A stretch of 24,050 bases of DNA from Thermodesulfobacteriales bacterium. GTDB lineage: Bacteria; Desulfobacterota_D; UBA1144; Nemesobacterales; UBA2774. Numbering within the stretch: the stretch's first letter is position 1; each line of letters opens with the position of its first letter. The stretch is from contig SPCL01000011.1 in assembly GCA_004525335.1 (NCBI GenBank), positions 1 through 24,050 of the forward strand, written 5' to 3'. This document shows positions 15,597-22,943 of the stretch, one piece after another. The notes below the pieces were generated by a model. The model searched no databases and was not told where the DNA came from. It saw only the letters and a list, made by a program, of their open reading frames with translations. The translations under genes and the position numbers were made by a program.

Positions 15597-15629
15597 GGAT
15601 TTAGGGTAAACTTACAGCTTTACATAAAT

Positions 15630-15676
15630 ACTGGTAAACTGTTTAACTAAACTGGACTGGTAAAGTATTTCACCAG
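15630..15676 (+). repeat. Repeats and hairpin in the leader of the SufT-like gene
   Basis: ACTGGTAAA occurs twice (15630-15638 and 15656-15664). TAAAC-T-GTTTA (15635-15645) is a palindrome, and CTGGTAAA pairs with TTTcACCAG around GTA (15657-15676, one bulged C). This could be an operator pair or a leader hairpin. No consensus for a known regulator such as IscR was recognised. Confidence 0.35.
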
Positions 15677-15703
15677 ACAAGAAAAATTTGGGAGGGTTAC
15701 AGC

Positions 15704-16111
15704 ATGGGAATGAAAAAAATAATAACAATACAGCCTGACACTCCTGCAGACTCTGCGAATAAAGGGGTTAGCTTTAAGAAATTCGATAAAACTGAAAAGC
15801 CTGATACAAATGTCGAATTAACTGAGGACATAGTTTACGGCGCTCTTAAGAATGTATATGACCCGGAAATACCTGTCAGCATTGTTGACCTGGGACTTAT
15901 TTACAATGTAGCCATTTCCTCTGGTAATAACGTCAACCTGCAGATGACTCTAACAACACCGGGCTGCGGCATGGGGGCTATGATAGCCGGCCAGGCAGAA
16001 GAGGCCATTAAAGACGCTGGGGCTAAAAATGTATTGGTTGAAGTTGTATGGGATCCACCATGGAATCCTGATATGATGTCTGACGAAGCGAAAGAGAAAC
16101 TCGGAATTTGA
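15704..16111 (+). CDS. MIP18/DUF59 family Fe-S assembly protein, SufT-like
   Basis: A 135-residue protein with a variable N-terminus (about 1-40) and a DUF59 domain: VYDPEIPVSIVDLGLIYNV, the conserved Cys in TTPGCGMGAMIAGQ, and the C-terminal VVWDPPWNPDMMSDEAKEKLG. This ending is characteristic of SufT. Such proteins help mature or transfer Fe-S clusters. It is followed after 21 bases by an Mrp-type ATPase, also with a DUF59 domain, giving an Fe-S carrier pair. Start ATG with GGGAGG nine bases upstream. SufBCD are not in the window. Confidence 0.88.
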   Translation: MGMKKIITIQPDTPADSANKGVSFKKFDKTEKPDTNVELTEDIVYGALKNVYDPEIPVSIVDLGLIYNVAISSGNNVNLQMTLTTPGCGMGAMIAGQAEEAIKDAGAKNVLVEVVWDPPWNPDMMSDEAKEKLGI

Positions 16112-16132
16112 TAAGGAGCTTGAACACAAATT

Positions 16133-17194
16133 ATGGAACTTAGTCCTGATACGATAAAAAAAGTACTACAAAATGTAAAATATCCCGGTTTTACAAGAGA
16201 TATAGTATCATTCGGCCTCGTTAAAGATGTGCAGATTGACGGAGCCAAAGTCAATGTATCTCTGGTACTTCCTAAGCCGGATGACAAATTAAAAGCAGAA
16301 ATTAGCGATTCAGTCAGGACTGCAGTTCTGGAAACTCCTGGAGTTTCTGATGTCGATATACAGATATCAGCGCGTGAACCCAAGGCAGCTCCGCCAGGAC
16401 AGGGGCCCGCGAAAGCTGAAAAGTCGGCAAAGCTTCCCGATATCAAGTATTACATTGCAGTAGCCAGCGGAAAAGGCGGAGTAGGCAAGTCCACCGTGGC
16501 AGTAAATATTGCTCTGGCTATGGCCAAGATGAGGGATAAAGTTGGTCTCATGGACGCCGACATTTGGGGGCCTAGTATCCCAACCATGCTCGGTATAAAA
16601 GATAGACCCAAGGCAACAGAGGACAACAAGATTGTTCCTCTAAACAAATTCGGGCTTAAGCTCATGTCTATTGGGTTTCTGGTAAACGAAGACGAGACGG
16701 TTATATGGCGAGGACCGATGGTCCATGGAGCCATAAAACAGTTTATTGAAGACGTAATTTGGGACGACACCGATCACCTGGTAATCGATCTGCCACCAGG
16801 CACTGGAGACGCCCAGCTTTCCCTTGTACAAACGGTACCGCTAAGCGGAGGTTTAATTGTTACAACTCCTCAGGAGGTTGCACTCATAGATGTGAAGCGC
16901 GGCGTTCAGATGTTCAGGAAATTAAATGTTCCGATACTCGGGATAGTTGAGAACATGAGCTATCTAGAGCAAACCGGGGGCGGAGAGCCAATCGACATCT
17001 TCGGAAGAGGCGGAGGAAGAAAAATGGCTGAGCAGTTTGGTGTACCTTTCTTAGGGGAGATACCTATTGATCCGCAGATAAGAATAGGCGGCGACGGGGG
17101 AGTTCCGATAGTAGAATCGCACCCTGAAAGCACAGCGGCAAAGGCATTTACCAAAATAGCCGTACACATATTAGACACGGTCGAAAAGGCCTAA
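16133..17194 (+). CDS. mrp: Mrp/NBP35-type P-loop ATPase (DUF59-ATPase fusion) lacking the CxxC pair
   Basis: A 353-residue Fe-S carrier ATPase. The N-terminal DUF59 domain (about 1-80) is followed by a Pro/Ala/Lys linker (about 82-100) and the ATPase: deviant Walker A VASGKGGVGKST (113-120, with Lys114 and Lys119), DADIWGPSIPTMLG, and VIDLPPGTGD (217-226). In most bacterial Mrp/ApbC the segment after ENMSY carries CPxC, which binds a bridging Fe-S cluster. Here it reads ENMSYLEQTGGGEPIDIFG (273 onward), with neither Cys. Cys-free versions are known in some DUF59-ATPase (HCF101-like) lineages, so it may bind clusters by other residues or act as a chaperone only. In operon with the SufT-like gene. 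Confidence 0.93.
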   Translation: MELSPDTIKKVLQNVKYPGFTRDIVSFGLVKDVQIDGAKVNVSLVLPKPDDKLKAEISDSVRTAVLETPGVSDVDIQISAREPKAAPPGQGPAKAEKSAKLPDIKYYIAVASGKGGVGKSTVAVNIALAMAKMRDKVGLMDADIWGPSIPTMLGIKDRPKATEDNKIVPLNKFGLKLMSIGFLVNEDETVIWRGPMVHGAIKQFIEDVIWDDTDHLVIDLPPGTGDAQLSLVQTVPLSGGLIVTTPQEVALIDVKRGVQMFRKLNVPILGIVENMSYLEQTGGGEPIDIFGRGGGRKMAEQFGVPFLGEIPIDPQIRIGGDGGVPIVESHPESTAAKAFTKIAVHILDTVEKA

Positions 17195-17314
17195 TTAACT
17201 TAACTATTGCAGCTGACAACTACTCCTATTCCATGATGATCCGGATTCTTAAAAGATTATCTTGTTAAATGGAAACTTCTTTTTAGCAACGATGGAGTTT
17301 ATTCAAAAAAACGT

Positions 17315-17452
17315 ATGAGCTTTGATGAGGACATATTAGGATTTTTGGACTGCATAAATGAATTGACGTTGGATCACCAACTAGATATTCTGTCTTCTAC
17401 AATATCTTTTTGGGCAGCTAGACACTTTAAACAAATAAATGGCATCAGTTAA
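17315..17452 (+). CDS. Possible 45-residue ORF overlapping the dnaJ start
   Basis: ATG at 17315 begins MSFDEDILGFLDCINELT and the frame stops at TAA 17450-17452, 14 bases inside dnaJ. The same frame is open back to 17240, and its residues look protein-like (FLKDYLVKWKLLF), yet it has no in-frame start there, so this may instead be the 3' end of a gene broken by a frameshift. dnaJ has no Shine-Dalgarno, which would fit coupling to this ORF. No family was recognised and no good Shine-Dalgarno precedes the ATG (GGAG is 18 bases away). Confidence 0.35.
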   Translation: MSFDEDILGFLDCINELTLDHQLDILSSTISFWAARHFKQINGIS

Positions 17453-18452
17453 AGACTATTATAAAATATTAGGCGTATCTAAAGACGCTACTAAAGCAGA
17501 AATGAAAAAGGCTTATCACAGTCTTGCAAGAAAGTACCACCCGGATCACAATCCAGACAACAAAGAAGCTGAAGAAAAGTTCAAAGAGCTTCAAGAAGCG
17601 CACGAAGTCCTTTCAGATGAGGAAAAGAGGAAGACCTACGATATGTTTGGAAGCGCCGAATTCAGACCAGGCGGTCAAACTACATGGAAAAGGGCTGGAG
17701 ATCCCGGAGGTGGCAACTATCAATATACTTACAGCTCCCAAGATTTCCCTGGGTTTGAAGGTATTTTCAAAGACATATTCGGCTTTGGAGGAGACCCAAG
17801 GGCAAGAGCAAGCACAGGCAACAGAGGTGGTGGTGGGTTTCGAGATATTTTCAGCCAGGCATCAAGAGAAAAGCCTGTAAAAGGAAAAGATCTGGAATAT
17901 CAGATCGAAGTAGATTTTGATACGGCAATCAAAGGCGGAGTTCGAGATATTACAATCAGCCGTCAGAAACTAAATAATGTAAACACAGAGAAACTATCTG
18001 TTAAGATACCGCCGGGAGTCTCCACGGGGTCAAGAATTAGAGTACAAGGCAAAGGAGAATCAAGTGGAAGAGGTGATCAGGGCGATCTGTATCTAAGAAT
18101 TAAGGTCAAACCGCACCCCATATTCAAGCGCAGACAAGACGATATATATCTTGAACTTCCTATTACATTTTATGAAGCCGCCTTGGGTAAACAGGTTGAT
18201 GTCCCAACTATCGACGGAGCTGCAAAGGTAACTATTCCTTCAGGTGTACAGAACGGCACAAAGCTTAGACTAAAAGGAAAAGGCGTACCAAATATAAAAT
18301 CCAAAGAAAGAGGGAATCAATATGTTGAGATTAAAGTAGTTATGCCTGATAATATAAAAGATAGTGACAAAAAAATTTTTGAAGAGCTAGCTGAATCTAG
18401 CCCTTATGATCCGAGAACAAAATACAGCGATTATATGAAAGGAAGAAGTTAA
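17439..18452 (+). CDS. Type II DnaJ / CbpA-like Hsp40 co-chaperone
   Basis: A 337-residue co-chaperone for DnaK. The N-terminal J domain (DYYKILGVSKDATKAEMKKAYH) carries His34-Pro35-Asp36. A Gly/Phe-rich linker spans about 75-145 (FPGFEGIFKDIFGFGG). Two C-terminal beta domains (LEYQIEVDFDTAIKGG; SVKIPPGVSTGSRIRVQGKGE; YLELPITFYEAALGKQVDVPT) bind substrate. There is no Cys-rich zinc finger, so it is a CbpA/DjlA-like type II protein rather than the type I DnaJ. The ATG lacks a Shine-Dalgarno and lies in another short frame. A DUF1844 gene follows after 33 bases. Confidence 0.93.
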   Translation: MASVKDYYKILGVSKDATKAEMKKAYHSLARKYHPDHNPDNKEAEEKFKELQEAHEVLSDEEKRKTYDMFGSAEFRPGGQTTWKRAGDPGGGNYQYTYSSQDFPGFEGIFKDIFGFGGDPRARASTGNRGGGGFRDIFSQASREKPVKGKDLEYQIEVDFDTAIKGGVRDITISRQKLNNVNTEKLSVKIPPGVSTGSRIRVQGKGESSGRGDQGDLYLRIKVKPHPIFKRRQDDIYLELPITFYEAALGKQVDVPTIDGAAKVTIPSGVQNGTKLRLKGKGVPNIKSKERGNQYVEIKVVMPDNIKDSDKKIFEELAESSPYDPRTKYSDYMKGRS

Positions 18453-18485
18453 AATAGAATTAGCTTACAAGGAGATTCTGAAATT

Positions 18486-18770
18486 ATGAGCGAAAAACAA
18501 ACTCTGCAAGACTCAGGCGGATTAACAATGGATTTTTCCACTTTCATACTATCATTAAACGCTTCATCTCTAATCCATATGGGAGAAATTCATGACCCTC
18601 AGCTTAAGGAAATAACGGTAAATCTTCCTGCAGCTAAGCATACTATTGAGATTTTGGAAATTCTAAAAGACAAGACTGTCGGCAATTTGGATGATAATGA
18701 GAATAAGCTGCTAAACGATGTTCTCTATAATCTTAGATTAAGATTCATACAGCATTCTAAAGCTGGCTAA
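18486..18770 (+). CDS. DUF1844 family protein
   Basis: A 94-residue acidic helical protein matching DUF1844: MDFSTFILSLNASSLIHMG, NLPAAKHTIEILEILKDKT and the NLDDNENKLLNDVLYNLRLRF ending. Function is unknown; family members are found in deltaproteobacteria, Acidobacteria and Planctomycetes-type genomes. A good Shine-Dalgarno AGGAGA precedes the ATG by about 10 bases. It lies downstream of dnaJ and probably shares its transcript. Confidence 0.85.
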   Translation: MSEKQTLQDSGGLTMDFSTFILSLNASSLIHMGEIHDPQLKEITVNLPAAKHTIEILEILKDKTVGNLDDNENKLLNDVLYNLRLRFIQHSKAG

Positions 18771-18778
18771 ATTCTCAA

Positions 18779-18805
18779 CTTCAACTCTTAGTGTTAAGTA
18801 GTTGA
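18779..18805. terminator. Weak bidirectional hairpin between convergent genes
   Basis: TCAACT-CTTA (18781-18790) pairs with TAAG-T-AGTTGA (18795-18805) around GTGT, with one bulged T. It sits between the DUF1844 stop and the minus-strand phosphatase stop. Only a short T stretch follows, so termination strength is uncertain. Confidence 0.4.
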
Positions 18806-19513
18806 TTTAAGACCTATGACGTTATACGAATTCTCGATAATTTCATCAATTTTATCCGAGCCTATCTCAGCTTCTAATACCTTAAGCCCTGATGATACTA
18901 TTGGGCGCCTTCTACGGGTGGAATGAGCATCACTGGACACAATATCGAGAACGCCCATCTTTGCAAATTCTAATGCACACTTTTTGGCCTTATCTCCAAA
19001 ATCTCCACATAAGCTTCCCGCAGTTATCTGAACTAATGCCCCCAGTTCTTTGAAATCTAGAATTCTAGCTGGGTTCTCTTGAAATTCCTTGCCTCTTTCG
19101 GGATGAGCCAATATGGCTTTCTTACCTATCTTACGCAAACTATTGATTATCTCTTCAAGCCCATAAGGGAGCGAGTAAAATGGAATCTCCAATAACAAGC
19201 ACTCCCCCTCAGCGAGTGTCAGTATGCGGCCGGAGCTAACGAATTCAGCCAAATTGGCCGTTATACCTATCTCCATACCTGGATAAACCTTAAAATCTAT
19301 CCCTGCATCTAATAATCTGATATTAAATTCATTTACCTTTTCAATTACGGTTGATGATTTAGGCTCCCAGTTGGTGCCTTGAATCCAGTGAGGGGTCATT
19401 ACAGCGCCCTTGATGCCGTCCTGATGGGCTATGGAGGCCATCTCCAGGCTCTCCTCCCAGGTTTTTGGCCCGTCATCAATATTGGGGAGCAAATGGCAAT
19501 GGAGGTCAATCAT
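18794..19513 (-). CDS. CpsB/YwqE-type PHP-domain protein tyrosine phosphatase
   Basis: A 239-residue Mn-dependent PHP-fold phosphatase. Metal ligands are visible in DLHCHLLPNIDDGP (His4, His6 region), MTPHW, GMEIGI, AHPERG and SSDAHS. The family (CpsB, YwqE, Wzb-like) dephosphorylates the tyrosine kinase that controls capsule or exopolysaccharide export. No kinase or glycosyltransferase gene lies nearby, so the target here is unknown. The ATG has no Shine-Dalgarno and a TATACT sits eight bases before it, so the message may be leaderless. It is separated from the pfkB gene by 118 bases holding an inverted repeat. Confidence 0.9.
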   Translation of the reverse strand: MIDLHCHLLPNIDDGPKTWEESLEMASIAHQDGIKGAVMTPHWIQGTNWEPKSSTVIEKVNEFNIRLLDAGIDFKVYPGMEIGITANLAEFVSSGRILTLAEGECLLLEIPFYSLPYGLEEIINSLRKIGKKAILAHPERGKEFQENPARILDFKELGALVQITAGSLCGDFGDKAKKCALEFAKMGVLDIVSSDAHSTRRRRPIVSSGLKVLEAEIGSDKIDEIIENSYNVIGLKSTT

Positions 19514-19521
19514 ACAAAGAA

Positions 19522-19527
19522 AGTATA
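19522..19527 (-). promoter_or_regulatory. -10 element, possible leaderless promoter of the phosphatase gene
   Basis: TATACT on the minus strand ends eight bases before the ATG at 19513, so a start at the usual distance would coincide with the start codon. No convincing -35 at 17 bases. TATATT at 19542-19537 is an alternative. Confidence 0.3.
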
Positions 19528-19569
19528 TACGATTTTAATATAGTGAAAAGTTCAATTCTTGTAATAGCG

Positions 19570-19624
19570 GCAATCCGATTCAATAATGAAGTGAATCTGG
19601 ATTGCAAAAAAACAGTATTTACTG
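19570..19624 (-). terminator. Hairpin-T-run-hairpin element after pfkB
   Basis: On the minus strand, eight bases after the pfkB stop region, CAGT-AAAT-ACTG (19624-19613) is followed by seven T residues (19612-19606), like a weak intrinsic terminator. Directly beyond lies a 13-bp stem, GCAATCC-GATTCA (19570-19582) with TGAATC-T-GGATTGC (19592-19605), 9-base loop and one bulged T. The second hairpin lacks a following T-run on this strand and could be a 3' stabiliser or backup terminator. Confidence 0.45.
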
Positions 19625-19631
19625 ATAATAT

Positions 19632-20534
19632 CTAGTCAACTTTAGACAGTTTTAAGAATTCAGCAAATCTAGTGTTGATTTCTTGTTTCGTAAGCCCTGA
19701 CAGCCTTCTGACACTAAAATTCTCTACTGTAAAAGATGCTACAACACTGCCGTTAACTACGGCTGTCTTAAATCCTGCGGGTTCAGTTATATCATTACCT
19801 GCGATATAGCCCATAAACCCTCCTGCAAATGTGTCTCCAGCGCCCGTAGGATCAATTACTTCTTCAAGCGGGAAACTCGGGGCCCAGAAAATATCATCAC
19901 CTGAGAACATAAGAGCTCCGTATTCACCCCTTTTCACAATAAGGACCTTAGGCCCCATATCAAGCACTGCTCTTGCCGCAGTCGTAATTCTCGGCTCCCC
20001 TGCAAGTGCTCTGGTCTCTGAATCATTAATAAGCAGTATGTCCACATGCTTAAGAACTTTTTTAAGCTCCTCAACCTTATTATTAATCCAGAAATTCATA
20101 GTATCACACGCTACAAGTTTTGGATTCTTAACTTGATTCAACACGCTTAGTTGAAGCTCAGGGTCTATGTTTGCAAGAAAGACGTAATCTACATTACTAT
20201 ATGATTCAGGTATTACAGGATTAAAATCTTCGAATACATTTAAATAGGTACCGAGAGTCTCGGGATCTCCAAGATCATAACCATATTTACCTTCCCATTT
20301 AAAGGTTTCCCCCTCTTCCCTGATTACACCCTGAAGATCTATGTTCTTTGATCTCAGTAAATCTAAATGGCTTTCCGGAAAATCCTTTCCAACCACAGCC
20401 ACTATCCCTACATCGGTAAACATACTGGCGGCCAAAGAGAAATATGATGCAGAGCCTCCTAGAATGTTATCTTCTTTACCAAACGGTGTTTCAATTGTAT
20501 CAAGTGCCATAGAACCAACAACTAGTAATTTCAT
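19632..20534 (-). CDS. PfkB-family sugar/nucleoside kinase
   Basis: A 300-residue ribokinase-fold kinase. The N-terminus VVGSMALDTIETPFG, GGSASYFSLAAS, and the C-terminal signature DPTGAGDTFAGGFMGYIA (catalytic Asp in GAGD) are clear. The substrate is not determined by sequence; adenosine, ribose or another sugar are possible. It starts in a 4-base ATGA overlap with mtnP, with Shine-Dalgarno AGAGGT seven bases upstream, so the two proteins are made together. This points to salvage of the products of methylthioadenosine cleavage (adenine and 5-methylthioribose-1-phosphate) or of the SAM-cycle nucleoside adenosine. It is inference. Confidence 0.88.
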   Translation of the reverse strand: MKLLVVGSMALDTIETPFGKEDNILGGSASYFSLAASMFTDVGIVAVVGKDFPESHLDLLRSKNIDLQGVIREEGETFKWEGKYGYDLGDPETLGTYLNVFEDFNPVIPESYSNVDYVFLANIDPELQLSVLNQVKNPKLVACDTMNFWINNKVEELKKVLKHVDILLINDSETRALAGEPRITTAARAVLDMGPKVLIVKRGEYGALMFSGDDIFWAPSFPLEEVIDPTGAGDTFAGGFMGYIAGNDITEPAGFKTAVVNGSVVASFTVENFSVRRLSGLTKQEINTRFAEFLKLSKVD

Positions 20535-21388
20535 TTTATATACCTCTTTATTAGTATTTCGAGACGGTCTTTAGTCTCTTGAGTGATAGCTTCTTTTGGG
20601 GTGATTATCGCATTCTCAAGAGCATTACAACATGGGCATTCTCTGGATTCGCTAATTGCAGGAACTACAGTTTTTATAATATTCCTTGCCATCTGAACAT
20701 TGCTATTCAGAGTTTGGATCAAGTCTTCGACAGTTACATCGTCATGCTGCTCATGCCAACAGTCATAATCGGTAGCCAATGAAAGGCTAGCGTAGCAAAT
20801 CTCAGCTTCACGGGCAAGCTTGGCTTCAGTTGCGTTAGTCATGCCTATTACATCTACCCCCCAGCTTCTGTATATATTGCTTTCAGCTCTGGAAGAGAAT
20901 TGTGGCCCCTCCATACAAAGATAAGTCCCGCCTTTATGAACTGTTGCGCCCGAGCTTATTGAGGCGTTGTAAAGCTCATCTGAAAGCAAGGCACATACGG
21001 GATCAGCCATAGACACATGAGCTACAATTCCATCACCAAAGAATGTCGAAACTCTAATCTTTGTATGATCGTAGAACTGTGAAGGAATAACGATTTGACC
21101 TGGAAAGATATGCTCTTTCATGCTGCCCACAGCACTTACGGATACAATCCATTCCACACCCATTTTCTTCATTGCGTAAATATTTGCTCTAAAGTTTATT
21201 TCCGAGGGCACTAGTTTGTGACCGCGGCCGTGCCTGGGGAGAAATACCATCTTTGTATCGCCCAAAGTGCCTACGATTAAATCATCAGATGGGCTGCCCC
21301 ATGGAGTATCAATGCTAATAGACTCAACATCCGTGAGTCCCTCAATTTCGTAAAGCCCGCTTCCCCCGATTACACCAACAGTTTTCAT
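20531..21388 (-). CDS. mtnP: S-methyl-5'-thioadenosine phosphorylase
   Basis: A 285-residue enzyme that splits methylthioadenosine with phosphate into adenine and 5-methylthioribose-1-phosphate, recycling the by-product of polyamine and related synthesis. Visible motifs are GVIGGSGLYE, FLPRHGRGH (phosphate and base region), VSAVGSMKE, TYLCMEGPQFSSRAES and VIGMTNATEAKLAREAE (ribose/base binding). The end carries ECPCCNAL. Start at ATG 21388 because GAGGTGA lies just before it; the upstream in-frame ATG at 21403 has no Shine-Dalgarno. It is coupled to a PfkB kinase by ATGA overlap. Related 5'-methylthioinosine or purine nucleoside phosphorylase activity cannot be excluded. Confidence 0.93.
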   Translation of the reverse strand: MKTVGVIGGSGLYEIEGLTDVESISIDTPWGSPSDDLIVGTLGDTKMVFLPRHGRGHKLVPSEINFRANIYAMKKMGVEWIVSVSAVGSMKEHIFPGQIVIPSQFYDHTKIRVSTFFGDGIVAHVSMADPVCALLSDELYNASISSGATVHKGGTYLCMEGPQFSSRAESNIYRSWGVDVIGMTNATEAKLAREAEICYASLSLATDYDCWHEQHDDVTVEDLIQTLNSNVQMARNIIKTVVPAISESRECPCCNALENAIITPKEAITQETKDRLEILIKRYIK

Positions 21389-21449
21389 ATTCACCTCATG
21401 CATTAAAGAGCACTTAAACTAACATTCAAACTATTTGTGGTCAAGAATT

Positions 21450-22112
21450 TCAGCTTTTGGATGATCTATTTGGTTTCAGAATAAAGATACTTCTTACTAA
21501 ATCGCTTTGTGGAAGAGTAAACTCTTTGCTATCTACAAGTTCAAAATCGCACCCGATTTCCTCTTTTGCTAAAATCCACTCTTCGGGCCCTTTCTTTCCC
21601 CTCATAAGCACTATAGCTCCATTTTCAGACACATAAGGGGAGCTCAGCCTGGCGGTATCTGAAATACTCCCGACAGCTCTGGTAACTACGTAATCAAAAC
21701 TTCCTCTAGGCACTTTATTATTTATATCTTCCGCCCTACCCCAGACTGCATGAATATCTTTAAGTTGTAGTTTCCTGACAGTGTCATTCATAAATGAAAC
21801 TTTCTTATTTACCGAATCAAGTAAAGTTACTTGTAGTGCCGGGCGCACAATTTTAAGCGGTATCCCAGGGAAACCACCGCCCGAACCAATATCAAGGAGA
21901 CTCTTGTCATTTTCTATAAAAGGAACTATTGAAAGTGAATCAATGAAATGATTTAACACTATCTCTCTATCATTTCTAATAGCTGTCAGGTTTATCCCTT
22001 CATTCCATTTTTTTAGATTGTCGAGATACAAAAGAAAGAGATTTAACTTGTCATCAGAAACTATAACACCAAGCTCTCTTGCCCCTTCTATCAAAAAATC
22101 ACCAAGGCTCAA
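21450..22112 (-). CDS. rsmG: 16S rRNA (guanine-527-N7)-methyltransferase
   Basis: A 220-residue GidB family enzyme that methylates N7 of G527 in the 530 loop of 16S rRNA. Motifs: KWNEGINLTAIRNDREIVLNHFIDSL, the SAM site LLDIGSGGGFPGIPLKIV, LLDSVNKKVSFMN, and the catalytic region VVTRAVGSI. Length is normal. The start is TTG within a TTGA overlap with the upstream nuclease gene, and a strong Shine-Dalgarno AAGGAGG five bases before it confirms it. It is usually found near the replication origin with gidA or parA, but neither is seen here. Confidence 0.94.
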   Translation of the reverse strand: MSLGDFLIEGARELGVIVSDDKLNLFLLYLDNLKKWNEGINLTAIRNDREIVLNHFIDSLSIVPFIENDKSLLDIGSGGGFPGIPLKIVRPALQVTLLDSVNKKVSFMNDTVRKLQLKDIHAVWGRAEDINNKVPRGSFDYVVTRAVGSISDTARLSSPYVSENGAIVLMRGKKGPEEWILAKEEIGCDFELVDSKEFTLPQSDLVRSIFILKPNRSSKS

Positions 22113-22918
22113 AACTGCCTCCTTAAAAGCATGGGGTGATCCACAACAATGCTCGGCTTTCCCTTGTACATTTTAACTCTTCCAATTACTTCAACATTTT
22201 TATCCTGATAAAAGTTCTCGGGCGCTATACCAAAATGCCCGAAATTCTCCCAATCATCTGGGAAAATAACTACATCGAGCTTATCTTCCATATTTAAGAC
22301 AACAACCTTGTTGGATTTACGGGAACTTACAATCTTCCCACTAACAACTATTCGTTTTCCTTCATAGCGATTAGCTTTATCAAGATCAGTTTGAAACCGC
22401 TGGTTGCTGTCGGGGGGCACTAAATATTTCAAATCTCCCCATATGCCTTTTTTCTTTTTCTTTGCTTCATCAGCAGCATCATAAATAATTTCAGAATGCA
22501 TACCATTTGGTTCAATAATAAGAACGGTCGCTAGACCCTCTCTTAGAAGCTCCTCATTTACAAGAACATCTCCCACATATACATAGGCAAGAAGCCTTCC
22601 ATAGACATCGTATTTTTCCTTATCAAACTCAAGTCTGACTTTTTTCCCCTGAACAAAATCAGCATTAAAATCTGTGGCCTCTTTTGACATTGGATCCCCA
22701 GGGGAATCTTGATGTCCGATTTCGGGCGTATCAATGCCCAAATATCTGACACGGGAATTCTTTGCATCATCTATTATTACAGTATCGCCGTCTATAACTT
22801 TAAGAACTGTGTACTCTGCAGAATCGGGGGCTTTCTCTGTTTTTGCAAAAAAATAATAAGCCCCAAAGATTAAGACAAGTAAAAGGAGATATGAAATCTT
22901 TCTTCGATTACGATTCAT
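22109..22918 (-). CDS. Membrane-anchored or secreted thermonuclease-like nuclease fused to an OB-fold domain
   Basis: A 269-residue protein. A hydrophobic helix (about 9-24) after MNRNRRK is a signal anchor. The SNase domain (about 34-165) has VIDGDTV, RVRYLGIDTPE (Arg58, Glu66) and DVYGRLLAYVY (Arg108), i.e. the catalytic Arg-Glu-Arg set. It ends with the usual KKKKGIWG. Residues about 185-265 look like an OB-fold (YEGKRIVVSGKIVSSRK, VEVIGRVKMYKGKPSIVV). SNase proteins cut DNA or RNA; the OB-fold may bind nucleic acid. Catalysis in the periplasm or outside would suit nucleic acid scavenging. Start ATG with AAGGA upstream. The stop overlaps the rsmG start. Confidence 0.88.
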   Translation of the reverse strand: MNRNRRKISYLLLLVLIFGAYYFFAKTEKAPDSAEYTVLKVIDGDTVIIDDAKNSRVRYLGIDTPEIGHQDSPGDPMSKEATDFNADFVQGKKVRLEFDKEKYDVYGRLLAYVYVGDVLVNEELLREGLATVLIIEPNGMHSEIIYDAADEAKKKKKGIWGDLKYLVPPDSNQRFQTDLDKANRYEGKRIVVSGKIVSSRKSNKVVVLNMEDKLDVVIFPDDWENFGHFGIAPENFYQDKNVEVIGRVKMYKGKPSIVVDHPMLLRRQF

Positions 22919-22943
22919 CTCAAGTTTCCTTTAAAAACGTGCA

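Noticed and set aside
15901..17178. Minus-strand frames opposite the SufT-like and mrp genes
   Set aside because: Low-complexity antisense of conserved coding sequence; no start signals.
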